This document shows positions 63,936 through 64,000 of a stretch of DNA of 64,000 nucleotides, piece after piece; positions within the stretch are counted from its first letter, which is position 1, and every line of letters begins with the position of its first letter. The position numbers and the translations under genes are program-made. Source of the DNA: Saccharothrix ecbatanensis (GTDB taxonomy: Bacteria; Actinomycetota; Actinomycetes; Mycobacteriales; Pseudonocardiaceae); the NCBI RefSeq assembly GCF_014205015.1, contig NZ_JACHMO010000001.1, positions 4,650,001 through 4,714,000 of the forward strand, in the 5' to 3' direction. The notes under the pieces were generated by a model that saw only the letters and a list, made by a program, of their open reading frames with translations, searched no databases and was not told where the DNA came from.

Positions 63936-64000
63936 GTTACACCGCCGTGGTGGACAACTCGGCCCTCATCGAGTTCCTGGTCAACCCGAAGCCGAACATC
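63932..64000 (+). CDS. PIN-domain toxin, VapC family (N-terminus only)
   Basis: Only the first 23 codons are in the window: MSYTAVVDNSALIEFLVNPK. VVDNSALIEFL is the first strand of a PIN-domain RNase, with the first catalytic Asp. With the overlapping antitoxin it forms a VapBC-type toxin-antitoxin pair. Confidence 0.82.
   Translation, partial: MSYTAVVDNSALIEFLVNPKPNI

Overview
The window comes from a high-GC, high-codon-bias actinomycete. It is most likely a member of the Pseudonocardiales (Saccharothrix / Lentzea / Actinosynnema type). Pointers are the many GTG and TTG starts, a complete egtA-egtB-egtC-egtD ergothioneine operon, DinB-fold enzymes of the mycothiol-dependent class, CebR-type operators in front of cellulose-degrading enzymes, a DUF5753 protein, and core genes (acnA, an acnR-like gene, a RipA-like NlpC/P60 gene, moxR-DUF58-VWA) that lie together in mycobacteria. 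The genus is an inference; there is no rRNA gene, and I saw no tRNA gene. Most of the window is chromosomal core and near-core, with one small decayed insertion sequence (about 58.35-59.69 kb).

Layout. 1-3.3 kb: a divergent cellulose-utilisation pair, a GH3 beta-glucosidase (runs off the left edge) and a secreted GH6 cellulase with CBM2; each has a 14-bp palindromic CebR-like operator upstream. 3.4-7.8 kb: two small coupled genes, a GAF-ANTAR antiterminator protein, and a three-gene operon coding for an OmpR-type regulator, a histidine kinase and a TAXI-type binding lipoprotein. 7.8-8.04 kb: an array of about ten 20-nt repeats, palindromic as a whole, whose outer arms contain the stop codons of the two flanking convergent genes. 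8.0-11.6 kb: moxR-DUF58-VWA operon. 11.7-25.6 kb: DUF1152, MobA-like, MHYT, MerR, tandem GGDEF, NlpC/P60, acyl-CoA synthetase, alpha carbonic anhydrase, sirtuin, membrane proteins and an ABC exporter pair. 25.8-28.6 kb: acnA, with a match to the corynebacterial AcnR operator placed over its likely promoter. 29-35.5 kb: a secreted VWA protein, a TetR/MmpL pair with twin operators, and two paralogous membrane proteins. 35.5-42.6 kb: a secreted alpha/beta peptidase, a DUF4037 protein, and egtABCD. 42.7-51.1 kb: regulators and enzymes, including an acnR-like TetR gene, an MFS gene, a TetR/P450 divergon, tandem P-loop proteins and an HxlR/NmrA divergon. 51.1-55.7 kb: repeats and hairpins, DUF4262, yebC and pdxT, then a trans-sulfuration enzyme with a divergent Lrp regulator. 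55.8-58.3 kb: a secreted M28 aminopeptidase and an ABM-truncated haemoglobin fusion. 58.35-59.69 kb: a tnpB interrupted by one TGA codon. 59.7-64 kb: an acyl-CoA oxidase-like enzyme, DUF6292, azlCD with a divergent XRE-cupin regulator, and a VapBC-type pair cut by the right edge.

How the parts work together. Several regulator-target pairs can be read from the DNA: CebR-like sites with GH3 and GH6; a site that fits CAGNACNNNCGTACTG over the acnA promoter, with a weaker copy in front of the acnR-like gene 17.6 kb away; twin palindromes between the TetR and MmpL genes; a palindrome that covers both start regions of the azlC/XRE pair; direct repeats between hxlR and nmrA.

The least explained signal is a set of short tandem repeats at gene ends. 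Exact or near 15-bp duplications carry the stop codon at about 3.68, 30.74 and 47.91 kb, a 5 x 15-bp array follows a gene at 51.15 kb, and the palindromic array at 7.8 kb takes up the stop codons of both neighbours.
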